Source: Prochlorothrix hollandica PCC 9006 = CALU 1027
GTDB lineage: Bacteria; Cyanobacteriota; Cyanobacteriia; Prochlorotrichales; Prochlorotrichaceae
NCBI RefSeq assembly: GCF_000332315.1
Contig: NZ_KB235941.1
Coordinates: 309,751 to 354,664, forward strand
DNA: 44,914 nt
Direction of reading: 5' to 3'
Below the pieces are notes generated by a model. The model saw only the letters and a program-made list of their open reading frames with translations. It had not been told where the DNA came from and made no database searches. Of the stretch, positions 34,335 through 42,488 are shown one piece after another. The position numbers were made by a program, and so were the translations under genes. Each line of letters begins with the position of its first letter. Position 1 is the stretch's first letter.

Positions 34335-35006
34335 ATGTCCATTACTCATCACCCTTCGACCAAGGAAGATATTCTGCGTTACCTGTTGCAGCAAGGTGAA
34401 GCCACAGCGCAGGCTCTCGCAGAGGCCTTGGCCATTAGTCCCCAGGCCGTGCGACGGCACTTAAAGGACTTGGAGACAGAGCAATTATTGGAGTACCAAA
34501 CGGTGCAGGTGGGCATGGGTCGTCCCCAGCATGTCTATCATCTCAGCAAAACGGGCCGATCGCACTTCCCCGAAGCCTATGATCAGTTTGCCATTGGTCT
34601 GATGGACACCTTGGCTTCTAGTTTCCCCCCGGATCAGGTGGCATCGATTCTTCGCCAGCAATGGCAGCGCAAAGCCCAGGAATATCGAGCCAAGCTGGGC
34701 AGCGGTTCTTTGGAGGAGCGTTTAACGCTGTTGGTGCAGTTGCGCCGCTTGGAGGGCTATATGACCGAGTCGCAGCGGGCTGAAGACAGTGGGGTGGCGT
34801 TACCGGAACTGCCGGATGGGGCGGGCGATCGCTACCTATTAACAGAGTTCCACTGTGCCATTGCGTCGGTGGCGGAGTCGTTTCCCAATGTTTGTGACTA
34901 TGAGTTGGAGTTATTCACGGCGACTCTGGCGGATTGTCGGGTGGAACGCACCCACTGGATGCTGGACGGGGAACACCACTGCGGCTATTTGATCCAACAG
35001 GTGTAG
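34335..35006 (+). CDS. sufR: Fe-S cluster-sensing repressor SufR
   Basis: Winged-helix (DeoR/ArsR-like) repressor of the suf operon; binds DNA when carrying an Fe-S cluster and releases it when clusters are short. 223 residues. The N-terminal HTH is TKEDILRYLLQQGEATAQALAEALAISPQAVRRHLKDLE. Four C-terminal Cys are candidate cluster ligands (FHCAIA, NVCDYE, ADCRVE, HHCGYL). The frame opens at 34221, but MSITHHPSTKEDIL at 34335 matches the family start. It diverges from ftrC and the suf genes, with two operators in between, which also implies autoregulation. Confidence 0.96.
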   Translation: MSITHHPSTKEDILRYLLQQGEATAQALAEALAISPQAVRRHLKDLETEQLLEYQTVQVGMGRPQHVYHLSKTGRSHFPEAYDQFAIGLMDTLASSFPPDQVASILRQQWQRKAQEYRAKLGSGSLEERLTLLVQLRRLEGYMTESQRAEDSGVALPELPDGAGDRYLLTEFHCAIASVAESFPNVCDYELELFTATLADCRVERTHWMLDGEHHCGYLIQQV

Positions 35007-35045
35007 GCGATCGGCGGTGGTGGATCCCATCAAACACAAGTCTGC

Positions 35046-35341
35046 GTAGGTTGGGTTGAGCGTGCTAGCCGTCTTGGCTGATGCCCAAGATTCATGGGGC
35101 GAAACCCAACGCAGAGACCTAAGGGATACAGAGATTTAAAGGTTGCTCGTTGGGTTTCGTTCCTCTACCCAACCTACAAGCCCAGGTCAGAACGGGTAGG
35201 TTGGGTTGAGCGTGCTACCACTTCAGGCACGCTGCCCCAACCGATCGGGCGAAACCCAACGCAGAGACCTAAAGGTTGCTCGTTGGGTTTCGTTCCTCTA
35301 CCCAACCTACAAGCCCAGGTCAGAACGGGTAGGTTGGGCTT
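35046..35341. repeat. R5 elements in tandem (copies b, c and a partial third)
   Basis: Copies start at 35046, 35196 and 35329 (GTAGGTTGGGTTGAG each time), joined by the spacer AAGCCCAGGTCAGAACGG. The third is cut after GTAGGTTGGGCTT. The 35007-35306 gap after sufR holds nothing else. Confidence 0.8.
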
Positions 35342-35720
35342 GGTGTTCAAAGTATTGGATGACCTGGGGCAGGGTTAGGGCCGGGATGGGCACCTGGGCG
35401 GCGATCGCGGCCTGTTGGAGGGGCTTAATGGACGACCAGAGCAATTTAGCCCAAAACGCCTGAAAATCGTCGTCCATCTCCATGGATTGGGCCAAAACCA
35501 CAGCGGTGGCGGTGGTGTCTTGGCGGAGCCAGGTTTGGATCTGGTCGGGGTTCAAGGTTTCCAGGGGCATCCCTTCGGCAGTGGCCACCTGTTGGAGGAT
35601 CCGCAGCCCATAGAGGGCAACCCGCACCGAGAAGCGATCGCGGGAAGTGAGCAGGGCCGCATCCACCTGCTGGGATTCTGATGCGGTGAGCAGGTGGGCA
35701 AACGGGTGGGGTTCGGTCAT
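35307..35720 (-). CDS. Unknown cyanobacterial protein, 137 residues
   Basis: Not recognised. A mostly helical soluble protein with no signal peptide, membrane segment or metal motif (SRDRFSVRVALYGLRILQQVATAEG, DDFQAFWAKLLWSSIKPLQQAA). Codon use is like the neighbours and it has a clean ATG. The last residues (PTRSDLGL) and the stop codon lie within an R5 repeat, so the original C-terminus has been replaced or extended by the repeat. Confidence 0.65.
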   Translation of the reverse strand: MTEPHPFAHLLTASESQQVDAALLTSRDRFSVRVALYGLRILQQVATAEGMPLETLNPDQIQTWLRQDTTATAVVLAQSMEMDDDFQAFWAKLLWSSIKPLQQAAIAAQVPIPALTLPQVIQYFEHQAQPTRSDLGL

Positions 35721-36184
35721 GGTGGGGGCTGGGGGGAAGGGCTAATGCTTGTGGATCCTACAGCAGTCCGAAATGGGTCGTGTGGTGTGCGCCCTCCGGG
35801 CGCACACCACACAAAGGGTTTCAGCCATCGAGATCCTTACAACTGATTTAGGATTGCTGTAGCAGACATTATTGTATGTAAATTTTTATGATGCTAGCCT
35901 CCGTCAGCCCCCTGCCCTCTATGTGGGTCCGTAACGAAAGGGGGACAGGGGCAGACTTCGGATCTAGGATGGATCTCGGTAACCCCAGGGATCCAGTAAC
36001 CCCTTAATGGGTTTAGGCTGCTGGCGATCGCGTTCTCTTCAAGCCCATCGCCTTAATGCCCTGGCTGTAACCGCAGCTAGTCATAACCCACTCGCCCCTA
36101 AAGCGCTCAATCCCAGGAGGGCGGTCTGGGTCTGGGGAATTTGGATCGATGTAAGGCCACCTCGCTTGATGGAGTTTTAAGGCC
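35721..36184. other. Intergenic region with R1 element
   Basis: 464 bp containing R1 copy f (35761-35859). The remainder shows no recognisable signal; the minus-strand frame at 36013-36219 overlaps the start of the next gene and is rejected. Confidence 0.4.
35761..35859. repeat. R1 element, copy f
   Basis: 99 bp with TA at 35759-35760 and 35860-35861. Its central palindrome reads GTGTGCGCCCTCCGGGCGCACAC, with compensating changes that keep the stem paired. Confidence 0.85.
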
Positions 36185-36418
36185 ATGAAAGTAGAACATT
36201 TCAATGCTAAGCCGCCCACTCTGGCGGATTCTGATCAGGTGTCTAGGGTGCGATCGGCCATTCAAAACGCCTTGGCTGATGGGGTCTTATCTCGCCAAGA
36301 CAATGACCAGATTTTGACGGTTATGTATGCCGATGGCAAGGTGAGCCAGGAAGAGTGCGAGTTGTTCCGGGTGTTGCAGGCCAAGATTTGGCGAGGGGAA
36401 GTGTGCCTAGAGGACTAG
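36185..36418 (+). CDS. Small unknown protein, 77 residues
   Basis: Not recognised with certainty. MKVEHFNAKPPTLADSDQVSRVRSAIQNALADGVLSRQDNDQIL is followed by VMYADGKVSQEECELFRVLQAKI. The two helix-loop-helix halves with DGVLSRQD and DGKVSQEE loops resemble the repeat of TerB/EF-hand-like small helical proteins, but loop lengths do not fit a calcium-binding EF hand. An AAGG sequence precedes the ATG. Likely a real cyanobacterial gene given composition and leader. Confidence 0.65.
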   Translation: MKVEHFNAKPPTLADSDQVSRVRSAIQNALADGVLSRQDNDQILTVMYADGKVSQEECELFRVLQAKIWRGEVCLED

Positions 36419-36489
36419 TTACATAGGATGGGTTCAGGCTAGTTTTGTGGGCACAGATCCCCGGCTGGTTGACTGACAAAAGAGTTTGC

Positions 36490-36569
36490 GTTGGGCGGGG
36501 TTCCCCCGCCACAACCCCTATTCTTGCGTTGGCACAGGGGCGCGAGAATTTAGATTTTTCGAGGTGCCC
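36490..36569. repeat. R2 element, copy d (left end missing)
   Basis: R2 interior and right end (…TTTTTCGAGGTGCCC) are intact; the left terminus is gone. The last base of the element is part of the TAG stop codon of the minus-strand secreted-protein gene that begins at 37750. Confidence 0.75.
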
Positions 36570-37750
36570 TATAAAACACCGGGAGAAATTTCCAAATCCT
36601 GGGAATTATCCAGGCGAGCCACCATACCCCAACCGGCGGTGCCCTGGGGGGAAGCAGACAGGGCAACGGATAGTTTATTGTTCCCTACTTTCAAGGGTAG
36701 ATATAGGGTTTCATAAAACCCGATCGTGCCTAAATGTAGCTCATTACGAGACTGAAAGCTATTATCCCCTTGGTAAAGAATCTTGCCATTGAAATAGACT
36801 TTAACAAAGTCACTATAGCCAAACTCTAGGGCTTGGCGTTGGGGGCGATCGGCGTTGAGATTGACCTGTAGCAGCACTGTATTAGCTTCAGGTGTAGGAG
36901 TGACATAGGCGCTAATATTGGCGACTCCTATCTCATCGGTTTCAATTAGAGTGGTAGTTAAATTTGACTGATCGAAATCATCCAGTTCTGTCAGAGAATC
37001 CAGAGACATTTCGGGAATCAGAGAGGACATTTCCCAGGTTGTAATCAGTCCAGAAGGTGCAGCATCTAACAGATCTAAGGTTTGTTCTACAAACGTTAAT
37101 GTGGGTTTTGTGGTGCTATAGCTGAAATTACTGAAGTGACCAGCGACCCGTTCAGGATTGAGGGCAAAAACCCCTAACATACCATCTGCCACAGGACGCT
37201 TGAGATGGGGAATCACGTATAGCGGAGTTGTCATGTCATCTACATAAACTTCCGCACTTTCCCCCGCGATCGCCAACTTCACGTGCATCCATTGATCAAA
37301 GTTAAAGGTGTAACTTCCATTGAAGCCTTCCCCGTAGTAAAGTTTCCAACTTTGGATGTCATGAAAGACTGGGGTATATTGCACAGAATCAATACTACCG
37401 GACTGTTGGGGGCGCATGAAAAAGCGTTCGTGATTTTGAAGATCGGCTGCGCGGAAAATGGCCCCCACAAATCCCCGTGAGTTGCTGAAGGCCACATCAT
37501 ATTCCAAGGTTCCTTCCTGAAAAGTTTCACCCTTCAGGGTAGCAAATCCACCTCGTAAGTAGAGGCTGTCTTGGCCTAAGTAGGACTCAAATCGACTTTC
37601 ACCACCGGGAGCAAGGCTAATGTTCCAACGATCGGCATCAAAGGGAATGGTATTGTTGGCGGGCATGATGGCCAAGGACTTCTGGCCCAGACCAATACAA
37701 AGGGTGACGACTAGAGTTAACAGCGCCAAATAAGGCAGTAATTTCTTCAT
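36569..37750 (-). CDS. Secreted LamG/concanavalin-like domain protein
   Basis: 393 residues with a clear signal peptide (KKLLPYLALLTLVVTLCIGLGQKSLA). Residues about 30-215 form a jelly-roll-like region (WNISLAPGGESRFESYLGQDSLYLRGG, GFVGAIFRAADLQNHERFFMRP, WMHVKLAIAGESAEVYVDD) reminiscent of LamG/DUF1080 sugar-binding or hydrolase domains. The C-terminal third resembles a galactose-binding-like beta domain. The catalytic role is not readable. The frame opens at a TTG (37792); I chose the ATG at 37750 where the signal peptide begins. By eye, base composition is more AT-rich than neighbouring genes. Confidence 0.75.
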   Translation of the reverse strand: MKKLLPYLALLTLVVTLCIGLGQKSLAIMPANNTIPFDADRWNISLAPGGESRFESYLGQDSLYLRGGFATLKGETFQEGTLEYDVAFSNSRGFVGAIFRAADLQNHERFFMRPQQSGSIDSVQYTPVFHDIQSWKLYYGEGFNGSYTFNFDQWMHVKLAIAGESAEVYVDDMTTPLYVIPHLKRPVADGMLGVFALNPERVAGHFSNFSYSTTKPTLTFVEQTLDLLDAAPSGLITTWEMSSLIPEMSLDSLTELDDFDQSNLTTTLIETDEIGVANISAYVTPTPEANTVLLQVNLNADRPQRQALEFGYSDFVKVYFNGKILYQGDNSFQSRNELHLGTIGFYETLYLPLKVGNNKLSVALSASPQGTAGWGMVARLDNSQDLEISPGVL

Positions 37751-37869
37751 GGAGGTATGAATGGGAGCAGTTTTTACGGAAATTGCAGACAAAACTGACT
37801 GAGGACTACTCTATTATAAGGTAACCGTTAAGGGGGGGGAGCAAAGTTAGTGTATTTCAGCCCTCCGAT

Positions 37870-38153
37870 GTAACTATTCAGGGGGGGACGAAGTTAGTAG
37901 GGTTTCAGCCCGACGATCGCCGGTCAGGACCGTCTCAAAGGGGTTCAATTTACTGGGGAACCCTCGACCTCGGGTAGGGTTCTTGCCCCCGTGCCGACCC
38001 TCTTCGTGACCCACAGCCGGGGCAACCACGGGGGGATTGCCCCTACCAAAATCGGGGAATCTGCCAAGGTGAAATAGACCCTCTCCAATCGCCTCAGGTC
38101 TGTTTTCTGAAGCCTGAAACCCTCATTCTCCCGTGACCCCCTGAATAATTACC
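37870..38153. repeat. R4 element, copy c
   Basis: From GTAACTATTCAGGGGGG to CCCCTGAATAATTACC, 284 bp, without the internal duplication of copy a. A second R4 right end (GAACCCCTGAATAGTTACC) follows at 38154-38224, suggesting a further partial copy. Confidence 0.75.
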
Positions 38154-38229
38154 CCCGAAGTGCAACGATCCTAGATTTTTAGAGCCTGAACCCGCATTTC
38201 CCCGTGAACCCCTGAATAGTTACCATATA

Positions 38230-38328
38230 AAGCAACCCTAAATCAGTTGCAAGGATCTCGATCGCTGAAACCCCTTGGGTGATGTGCCCCCGGAGGGGGC
38301 ACACCACACGACCCATTTAGGACTGCTG
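38230..38328. repeat. R1 element, copy g (reversed)
   Basis: 99 bp, TA at 38228-38229 and 38329-38330. The first base is A instead of the consensus C. Confidence 0.85.
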
Positions 38329-38395
38329 TAAGGTAGTTGTTAGCGCTGATTTATTTTAGCGCTGATTTATTTTAGCGCTGATTTATTTCCAAAAC

Positions 38396-38752
38396 TTAAA
38401 TCTTTGCATCCATGCGTCTGAGCCAATCTGCTAGCAGTCGCATGACATAAATGGCAAAGTAGGGGTTTTGTTGCACTAAGAATTGAAAGCGCTTTTGATT
38501 AACGGGCACCACAGAGCAAGTGTTTTTGGCGATCGCGGTGGCGCTGCGAGCTTTGTCATCAATCAAGGCCATAATGCCACAAATTTCACCGAGTTCAGCG
38601 GTGTAGATCCAGCGATCGTTGACCGTGATATCAACTTGGCCTTCTACAATCACATACATCTCTTCCCCATAACTACCCTGTTCAAAAATGACTTCACCAG
38701 GATTGAATCGTTTAGTGTCGGTATCATTGTGGAAAAGTTTTAGTAAATCCAT
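38396..38752 (-). CDS. Stand-alone cyclic-nucleotide-binding domain protein
   Basis: 118 residues comprising just a Crp-type cNMP-binding fold: FNPGEVIFEQGSYGEEMYVIVEGQVDIT, then the phosphate-binding cassette ELGEICGIMALIDDKARSATAIA, and a terminal helix. The cassette keeps Gly-Glu and the Arg-Ser-Ala motif but has C-G-I-M in place of the usual F-G-E-(L/M), so ligand binding is doubtful. No DNA-binding or membrane domain is attached. Probably a small regulatory or interaction module. Confidence 0.8.
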   Translation of the reverse strand: MDLLKLFHNDTDTKRFNPGEVIFEQGSYGEEMYVIVEGQVDITVNDRWIYTAELGEICGIMALIDDKARSATAIAKNTCSVVPVNQKRFQFLVQQNPYFAIYVMRLLADWLRRMDAKI

Positions 38753-38803
38753 GGGTGTAAATGTCCAGATTTGTATAGATTGATACCCGGTGAATTCCCA
38801 AGC

Positions 38804-40141
38804 TTAATCGAGGGATGGTTCACCGCTGACGGCTTGGGGGATAACGGTTAGGGTTTGGGCTTGGTTCGATCGCCGAATAACCAGGGTTAACGGCTCCCCC
38901 ACCACACTGGCCTCCACCTGGGCTTGCACCTCTCCGGTTGTTGCCACGGCTACCCCGCCCACGGTTTCAATTAAATCCCCCGACTGCAACCCTGCCACCG
39001 CAGCGGGGGACTCGGCAAGGACCCGCACCACCAAAACACCGTTATCTTGATGTAATTTTAGGCGCAAGGTTGCATCGTTTTGCAACTTTTGCCGCAACTC
39101 CGGCGTTAGGTTTACCATTTGGATCCCCATAAAGGGATGCTCCACCTTCCCCGTCGTAAACAGTTGTTCGGCAATGGCTAGGGCTTTCTCGATGGGGATG
39201 GCAAAGCCTAAACCTTGGGCATCGGAGCGAATGGCGGTATTGATGCCGATGACCTCGCCCCGATCGTTGAGCAGCGGTCCCCCAGAATTGCCGGGGTTAA
39301 TGGCCGCATCGGTTTGAATGAAGGTCACCCGCTTGTCGGGAATTCCCACTTGGGAACTGGATCGCCCCACGGCGCTGATGATGCCAGCGGTAACGGTGTT
39401 GTCTAAGCCCAGGGGATTGCCAATGGCGATCGCCCACTGACCGGGCACCACCGCCACCGATCGCCCCAGGGGCGGGGTGGACCAATTCCCTGCTGCAATC
39501 TGAATGGCGGCAATATCCGTGACCCGATCCAAGCCCACCACCGTACCGGCTACAATCTGCCCATCCCGCAGGGCCACCTCCACCCCATCCGCCCCTTCCA
39601 CCACATGGGCATTGGTGATAATGCGACCCTCCCGGCCCAAGAGGAGACCGGAGCCACTGCCCCGATCGATGGAATCGGGCTGTTGAGGTCGCCCAAACCA
39701 GTGTTGGAACGGGGAGCGATCGAGATCCGGGGCTAGGGTAACCGTGTCAATGCGCACCACCGATTCCCCCACTTGGGCCACGGCCTGGGCCATAAAGTTG
39801 GGGTTATCCAAGGGGAGGGGCGATACCCCCTGAGGGGCGGGGGATTCAATATGGGTGGCCGTGAAGGTGACGGGAAAGGACGATGGGGAACCCTGGGAAC
39901 CCAGGGCCGATAAGCGCCCCACCCACAGGCCCACGCCCCCACCCAGCAAAAAGAGGGATAGACCCCAGACCCTGGGACTGAGGATTAAGGGCTTGAGGAT
40001 TAAGGGCTTAAAGATTAAGGGCTTGAGGATTAAGGGCTTGAGGATTAAGGGCTTAAAGATTAAGGGCTTGAAGATTAAGGGCTTGAGGGTTAGGGATTGT
40101 ACACTCCAGTGCTGACGGATCCAAGACACTACAGCCGTCAT
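38804..40141 (-). CDS. HtrA/Deg serine protease with repeat-built N-terminal segment
   Basis: A 445-residue envelope protease. The catalytic triad is intact: His in ITNAHVVEGADG, Asp in DRVTDIAAIQ and Ser in NPGNSGGPLL, followed by one PDZ domain to the C-terminus. The N-terminus is unusual: seven consecutive KPLIF/KPLIL units precede the hydrophobic anchor (VWGLSLFLLGGGVGLWVG). I chose the ATG at 40141 because GAGGGG precedes it. ATG at 40255 or 40342 would add up to 67 residues. It belongs with HhoA/HhoB/HtrA of cyanobacteria, but which one cannot be decided here. Confidence 0.9.
   Translation of the reverse strand: MTAVVSWIRQHWSVQSLTLKPLIFKPLIFKPLILKPLILKPLIFKPLILKPLILSPRVWGLSLFLLGGGVGLWVGRLSALGSQGSPSSFPVTFTATHIESPAPQGVSPLPLDNPNFMAQAVAQVGESVVRIDTVTLAPDLDRSPFQHWFGRPQQPDSIDRGSGSGLLLGREGRIITNAHVVEGADGVEVALRDGQIVAGTVVGLDRVTDIAAIQIAAGNWSTPPLGRSVAVVPGQWAIAIGNPLGLDNTVTAGIISAVGRSSSQVGIPDKRVTFIQTDAAINPGNSGGPLLNDRGEVIGINTAIRSDAQGLGFAIPIEKALAIAEQLFTTGKVEHPFMGIQMVNLTPELRQKLQNDATLRLKLHQDNGVLVVRVLAESPAAVAGLQSGDLIETVGGVAVATTGEVQAQVEASVVGEPLTLVIRRSNQAQTLTVIPQAVSGEPSLD
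39979..40095. repeat. In-frame 15-bp tandem array in the htrA 5' region
   Basis: Seven to eight units of TTAAGGGCTTGAGGA/TTAAGGGCTTAAAGA type, coding KPLIL or KPLIF on the minus strand just before the membrane anchor. Confidence 0.9.
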
Positions 40142-40436
40142 GGTGCCCCTCGCCTTCCTTAGGGCGGTGCCCGGAGTTTTCCCCGATGGGATGTCCAGGG
40201 TCCGCGATCGCAGCGGCGATCGTGTCCATTTCGCTTGTTTCCATGGGAGTTTCATGGCTACACCGCCTCGGCACTCTTTTTGCAATAGCCCTATTTGTAT
40301 ATAGTAGACCTGTATCGGAGCATGATCCCCCCGGTGGTTCAATCCGGGAGTCCAACCCGCCCCCCATCACCAAGACGGTGGGTCTATTCTTCCCCTGATG
40401 GCGGGTATCACCCTTACCCCTAAAAGAATTTTTCCT

Positions 40437-41531
40437 ATGGATCTCATTGTTTTAGAAAACACCTTAGATAACGTGGTCTTTGCCACCCTATTCCTCAGTA
40501 TGTTGTTGTACTGGAGTAGTGTCGCCTTCCCCCGCATCGCCCTGCTCTGGACCTTGGGCAGCACCACCATGGGGGTTGCCAGCGTTGCCACCACCGTTCT
40601 GCTCATTGCCCGTTGGGTGGAAGCCGGTTACTTTCCCATTAGTAATCTCTATGAATCCCTCTTTTTCCTCACCTGGGGGTTAACGACGGTGCATCTGATC
40701 GCCGAGCATATGAGCCGCAACCGTTTGGTGGGAGCCTTTACGGCCCCTGTGGGCATGGCCATTGCGGCCTTTGCCACCCTGTCCCTCCCGGACACCATGC
40801 AACTCTCAGAACCCTTGGTGCCCGCCCTCAAGTCCAACTGGTTGATGATGCATGTCAGTGTCATGATGCTGAGCTATGCCACCCTGTTGGTGGGGTCCCT
40901 GTTGGCCATTGCCTTCCTGGTGGTGACCCGAGGTCAGGCGGTGGAACTGCGGGGCAGTTCCGTGGGCACTGGTTCGTTCCGCACTGTCCCTAAACCTGGG
41001 GCTGGTGTGGCTGCTGAGGCCCACTCTACCCTGGAGACTGGGGCACCCCTGGAACCGGTTCTAGCTGGGGTGCAAGATGGGCCGGCTTTTGCTACCTCTA
41101 ACTCTGCGGCTACGGCCACCGCTACGGCTACGGCTACAGTGGTGCTCACCCGGACAACGGCCACCGCTGCCCCTGTGCCTAACCCAACGGTGGTGCTGTC
41201 TCCCCAGCGTTTGACCCTGGCGGACACCTTGGACAACATTAGCTACCGCATCATTGGCCTAGGGTTTCCCCTGCTGACCATTGGCATTATTGCCGGGGCG
41301 GTGTGGGCCAATGAAGCCTGGGGAACTTACTGGAGTTGGGATCCGAAGGAAACCTGGGCGCTGATTACTTGGCTCGTGTTTGCGGCCTATCTCCATGCCC
41401 GCATCACCAAGGGCTGGCAAGGTCGTCGCCCCGCTATTCTGGCCGCGACGGGGTTTGCAGTGGTGTGGGTCTGTTACTTGGGGGTGAATATTCTGGGCAG
41501 CGGTCTCCACAGCTATGGTTGGTTTTTCTAG
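40437..41531 (+). CDS. ccsA: Cytochrome c biogenesis protein CcsA
   Basis: With CcsB (Ccs1), exports or attaches haem to c-type cytochromes on the lumen side in system II. 364 residues with about eight hydrophobic helices and the haem-handling WSWDPKETW motif (about residue 300). Conserved His residues occur in helices before it and in HSYGWF at the end. The middle loop (about residues 175-265) contains a low-complexity Ala/Thr segment ([16 protein letters not shown]) from short DNA repeats. The ATG at 40437 ([12 protein letters not shown]) is preferred to 40398. It diverges from htrA. Confidence 0.93.
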   Translation: MDLIVLENTLDNVVFATLFLSMLLYWSSVAFPRIALLWTLGSTTMGVASVATTVLLIARWVEAGYFPISNLYESLFFLTWGLTTVHLIAEHMSRNRLVGAFTAPVGMAIAAFATLSLPDTMQLSEPLVPALKSNWLMMHVSVMMLSYATLLVGSLLAIAFLVVTRGQAVELRGSSVGTGSFRTVPKPGAGVAAEAHSTLETGAPLEPVLAGVQDGPAFATSNSAATATATATATVVLTRTTATAAPVPNPTVVLSPQRLTLADTLDNISYRIIGLGFPLLTIGIIAGAVWANEAWGTYWSWDPKETWALITWLVFAAYLHARITKGWQGRRPAILAATGFAVVWVCYLGVNILGSGLHSYGWFF

Positions 41532-41685
41532 CCTATTGGTTTCAGGATTGCCACCACTCCCCAGGGTTTAAGGATGGGACGCGGGGACGATCCAGGCTAG
41601 CTGAACCATCCAGTACAACTGGATGATCCTGGGTAATTGCATGACCCTATGCTAGTGCCGTCCCGTTCTGTTGCTGGTGGCTACC

Positions 41686-42336
41686 TTAGGCTGCTGCTGC
41701 TAGGGCGATTTCCTGGCGGAGTTGGTCGATGTAGTGGCCCAGGCCGTCTTGGTTGAGGCGGTAGCTGAGGGGGTTGGCGATGAGGCGGGCGGTGCTTTCA
41801 AACAGCACCTCAATTTCCTGGAGGCCGTTCTCCCGCAGGGTGGTGCCGGTGGCCACCAGATCCACGATCGCCTCCGACATCCCCGTAATCGGTCCCAACT
41901 CCACCGAGCCATAGAGGGGCACAATTTCCACGGGTAAATCCACCTGATGGAAGTATTCCCGGGCGCAGTGGATAAACTTGGAGGCAATGCGGCAGTGGGC
42001 CGGGAGATCGCGGCTCGATCGGTAGGGACTGCTGTTTTTGACCGCCAGGGACATGCGGCAATAGCCATAGCCTAAATCCAGCAGATGGGCCACCTTGGCT
42101 CCCTTTTCCTTGAGCACATCGTAGCCCACCACCCCCAGTTGGGCTTGGCCATATTCCACATACACCGGCACATCCCCATTGCGCACCAAGAGCGCTTTGG
42201 CCCGGTTGCTGGGATCACAAATTTGCAGTTGGCGGTTACTGGAATCCAGGAAAGCGCTGAAGTCCAGCCCCACCCGCTGGAGGAGGGCAATGCTGTCTTT
42301 GAGGAGGGCACCCTTGGGGAGCGCGATCGTAATCAT
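41686..42336 (-). CDS. hisG: ATP phosphoribosyltransferase, short form
   Basis: First step of histidine synthesis, joining ATP and PRPP. 216 residues, the short HisG form lacking the C-terminal regulatory domain. This form needs HisZ for activity in other bacteria; hisZ is not in the window. [19 protein letters not shown] and the PRPP-binding [18 protein letters not shown] are diagnostic. An R3 element and the selO stop lie just upstream of its start. Confidence 0.96.
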   Translation of the reverse strand: MITIALPKGALLKDSIALLQRVGLDFSAFLDSSNRQLQICDPSNRAKALLVRNGDVPVYVEYGQAQLGVVGYDVLKEKGAKVAHLLDLGYGYCRMSLAVKNSSPYRSSRDLPAHCRIASKFIHCAREYFHQVDLPVEIVPLYGSVELGPITGMSEAIVDLVATGTTLRENGLQEIEVLFESTARLIANPLSYRLNQDGLGHYIDQLRQEIALAAAA

Positions 42337-42408
42337 AAAAATGGGTCCTAACCAAAATTTGCTCTACCCCAAACTAGCCTGCAACCCGTCCGCAAACCTA
42401 CTAATTTC

Positions 42409-42488
42409 GGGTATCAACTTCAGCCGGGAGTGGGGCGCTCCGCACCCCACTGTCCCGCTCATTTTGTTTTGCTTTCAGCGGTAAGCCC
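42409..42488. repeat. R3 element, copy f
   Basis: Begins GGGTATCAACTTCAG and ends at the first base of the selO stop codon, so selO terminates exactly at the edge of the element. Confidence 0.7.

Larger units (their letters stand above)
37751..38395. other. Repeat-filled intergenic region
   Basis: 645 bp made almost entirely of R4 copy c, a partial R4 right end, R1 copy g and three direct repeats of about TTAGCGCTGATTTATT (38340-38390). No gene seen. Confidence 0.6.

Noticed and set aside
36013-36219. 68-codon minus frame overlapping the start of the 77-residue gene
   Set aside because: Antisense overlap, no leader, and the plus-strand gene has a better start and composition.
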